Of a DNA stretch of 64,000 bases, positions 62,580-64,000 are shown one piece after another. The notes below the pieces were generated by a model. That model saw only the letters and a list, made by a program, of their open reading frames with translations, was not told where the DNA came from and made no database searches. Source of the DNA: Legionella nagasakiensis (GTDB lineage: Bacteria > Pseudomonadota > Gammaproteobacteria > Legionellales > Legionellaceae); NCBI RefSeq assembly GCF_900639915.1, contig NZ_CAAAID010000003.1, positions 186,001 through 250,000 on the forward strand, written 5' to 3'. A program made the position numbers and the translations under genes. How positions within the stretch are numbered: position 1 is the first letter of the stretch; the number at the start of each line of letters is the position of its first letter.

Positions 62580-63101
62580 CTAATTACAGGCCGCGACACC
62601 GATACTTATTCGTCCACTATTTGCAATATTTATGACCCGTGCATTATTTCCAGTACAACCGCTCGTTCTCAGTGATAATGATGAGGCTCCATTGGTTAAA
62701 AAACCGGAACCATCATAACTAATGACGTCACTGCTTGACGTGATTACCGCATCATTCGGCAAGGATTGGGCAACCTTAACCAGATCACTCGTTGTCTCAA
62801 TTGCATTATTATTATCCGCATCGATAAATACTATCCATCCCTGTGACCACTGAGTGTTATTACCACATGCAGTAAAAGCGGCATTTGCCGCTGGACATAC
62901 GGCTACCCGAACACCTCGTTTTACAGCTTCCATTCGTGCAAAATTAAGACTTGCTGATAACTTATTTGCAGCACTCACAATTTTATTATTTTGAATCAAT
63001 GCGTTATACCCTGGTATTGCCAACGTAGTAAAGATAGCAGCGATGGTTAAGATCGTCAAAAACTCAACCAGAGAAAACCCAGGAAATCGTTTATTAGTCA
63101 T
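62580..63101 (-). CDS. Type IV pilin-like protein, GspH/FimT family
   Basis: 173 residues from the ATG at 63101. Prepilin peptidase site GFSLVEFLTILTIAAI (cleavage between Gly and Phe, Glu at +5) followed by a long hydrophobic helix. The C-terminal region carries several Cys and an ARVINIANSGRISIG motif typical of GspH/FimT minor pilins. It would be exported and assembled with the type IV pilus, or belong to the type II secretion pseudopilus. A second pilin-like gene lies upstream by 32 bases. Confidence 0.85.
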   Translation of the reverse strand: MTNKRFPGFSLVEFLTILTIAAIFTTLAIPGYNALIQNNKIVSAANKLSASLNFARMEAVKRGVRVAVCPAANAAFTACGNNTQWSQGWIVFIDADNNNAIETTSDLVKVAQSLPNDAVITSSSDVISYDGSGFLTNGASSLSLRTSGCTGNNARVINIANSGRISIGVAACN

Positions 63102-63147
63102 ACCATTAAAAGTCAAATTTTATACTTATCGTAATAATTATAGACCA

Positions 63148-63639
63148 CTACGAATAAGAGCCCCTGTTTTCCCGAACTTTTCCAAAACGATTTACAATTA
63201 ATTGATATTGTGTTTTTCTATCTTTTACTATGAAATGACCATTTGCTGCAGATTGTCTAATATTGGCTGAAAATAATAAATAATGACTGGATTGAAACCC
63301 TTGCCATAGAATTTCCCACTCAGAGGGATAATTCCAATGCCATTCATGAATGATTTTACTGCCTGGTGAATACACATGTTCGGGATTATCAACAAATAAC
63401 ATCATCCCTTGCCGCCAATTGTTTGCACCAGGTAGCGGTGTTAATGCCAATGTTTCTCCTCGTATCAACGCCTGAGTTCTAGCAAACTGTAAATTATTTT
63501 TTAATTGATCAACCATAAATACTAATTGATTTTTTTTGTGGCTTTTGTCCATGGAGGGAATGCAGCATAGTAAGACGAATGCCATCAAAGCGAGAGTAGC
63601 CAATAATTCTATCAGGGTTAAGCCGACAGATTTGAACAT
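63148..63639 (-). CDS. Type IV pilin-like protein, GspH/FimT family, second copy
   Basis: 163 residues. Short leader MFKSVG, then LTLIELLATLALMAFVLL with Leu in place of the usual Phe at +1 and Glu at +5. The C-terminal part has FARTQALIRGETLALTPL, the GspH/FimT core. It overlaps the end of the glycosylase gene by 22 bases and precedes the other pilin-like gene. Both probably act as minor pilins. Confidence 0.85.
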   Translation of the reverse strand: MFKSVGLTLIELLATLALMAFVLLCCIPSMDKSHKKNQLVFMVDQLKNNLQFARTQALIRGETLALTPLPGANNWRQGMMLFVDNPEHVYSPGSKIIHEWHWNYPSEWEILWQGFQSSHYLLFSANIRQSAANGHFIVKDRKTQYQLIVNRFGKVRENRGSYS

Positions 63640-64000
63640 GATGCAGCAAGGATTAATCGCCTAACGTTCAACAAATCAGCATAAGCTTTCTTTTTATCTT
63701 TAGGATTTCTTAAAAGATAGGCCGGATGATAACTAACTAATACTTGTTTTCCTTGATAATGGTGAACATGATGACGCATTTTATTCAAGGGAAGAAATTG
63801 ATTCAGCAAAAATTGTCCGGCAAAACGCCCAACAGCCAGTATCAACTGTGGATTAACTAAAATAATCTGCTGAGTGAGATGGGTCGAACATGCCTCGATT
63901 TCTTCTGCCTTTGGATCGCGATTATTGGGCGGCCGGCACTTAATCACATTGGCTATGTAAACATCCTCAGCAGTGAATCCAATGCTGAGCAACATTTTAT
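63618..64000 (-). CDS. Uracil-DNA glycosylase, family 4 type (3' part)
   Basis: The frame continues past the right edge: an AAA codon precedes the ATG at 63995, so the true start lies outside. Visible are YIANVIKCRPPNNRDPK with one Fe-S Cys, ACSTHL with another, and SYHPAYLLRNP, the catalytic HPS/HPA loop of family 4 (Fe-S) uracil-DNA glycosylases. It removes uracil from DNA. The 3' end overlaps the pilin-like start by 22 bases. Confidence 0.88.
   Translation of the reverse strand, partial: KMLLSIGFTAEDVYIANVIKCRPPNNRDPKAEEIEACSTHLTQQIILVNPQLILAVGRFAGQFLLNQFLPLNKMRHHVHHYQGKQVLVSYHPAYLLRNPKDKKKAYADLLNVRRLILAASCSNLSA

Noticed and set aside
62567-62583. GGGCATGCCC palindrome at the end of a pilin gene, similar to one at 26093
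   Set aside because: Short, no T-run, and only two imperfectly similar sites; not enough to call a repeat family.
1-64000. tRNA, rRNA, CRISPR array or prophage
   Set aside because: Intergenic regions were read for T-loop motifs, regular direct repeats with spacers and phage genes; none was found.

Overview
The window is a stretch of a gammaproteobacterial chromosome that reads as Legionellaceae, probably a species other than L. pneumophila. Pointers are the AT-rich composition, a gene for a collagen-like protein of the Legionella Lcl type, an ankyrin-repeat protein, several large proteins with no recognisable enzyme family that look like Dot/Icm effector candidates, and gammaproteobacterial housekeeping genes (lolCD, mutH, ubiCA, aspS, asnS, bioFHD). 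The species assignment is an inference from gene content; no rRNA, tRNA, CRISPR array or intact insertion sequence was seen.

Layout. 0-2.6 kb: end of a pilSR two-component pair, a tiny acidic ORF and a gene-poor stretch with a possible IS remnant. 2.6-5.1 kb: a HAD-motif protein, a histone-deacetylase-family enzyme and yjdM, probably one operon. 5.4-10.9 kb: a terminal oxidase cluster on the minus strand (coxB, a fused subunit I+III gene, a small membrane protein, ctaG) with a DUF2231 gene and a HemJ/CopD-like gene beside it. 11-18.6 kb: an Mrp cation/proton antiporter split into a leftward mrpEFG block and a rightward mrpABCD block, with a universal stress protein and an exported protein between them. 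19-26 kb: an unknown protein, ahpC-ahpD divergent from oxyR, an SDR-DoxX fusion, a membrane protein, DUF2188 and argR. 26-35 kb: an HEXXH protein, an acetyltransferase, an AidB-like dehydrogenase, a DAACS transporter, a thioesterase, argE and the tyrosine-degradation pair fah-like/maiA.

35-45 kb: exported protein, asnS, lolCD, a 672-residue effector candidate, an Lcl-like gene broken by one stop codon, a Gln-rich coiled-coil exported protein and nhaA. 45-53.6 kb: mutH, a large MscS-family channel, aspS, DUF502, an FmdB-like zinc ribbon, then bioF-bioH-bioD. 53.8-64 kb: ankyrin protein, a membrane protein, the nucleoside salvage operon cdd-pnp-deoC, an exported protein, a nitronate monooxygenase, tehB-like, ubiC-ubiA, two type IV pilin-like proteins and the 3' part of a uracil-DNA glycosylase gene.

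Functional threads. Respiration and ion homeostasis are strongly represented (oxidase, Mrp, NhaA, mechanosensitive channel, ubiquinone synthesis). Peroxide defence is a compact OxyR/AhpC/AhpD module. Two effector candidates (672-residue protein and ankyrin protein) both carry an 11-bp-spaced TTAAT direct repeat ten bases upstream of a possible -10 element, resembling the published Legionella PmrA box. Intergenic DNA holds a REP-like family that pairs GTAGCC-headed hairpins and a separate hairpin-plus-GGGATTTTT terminator-like family.
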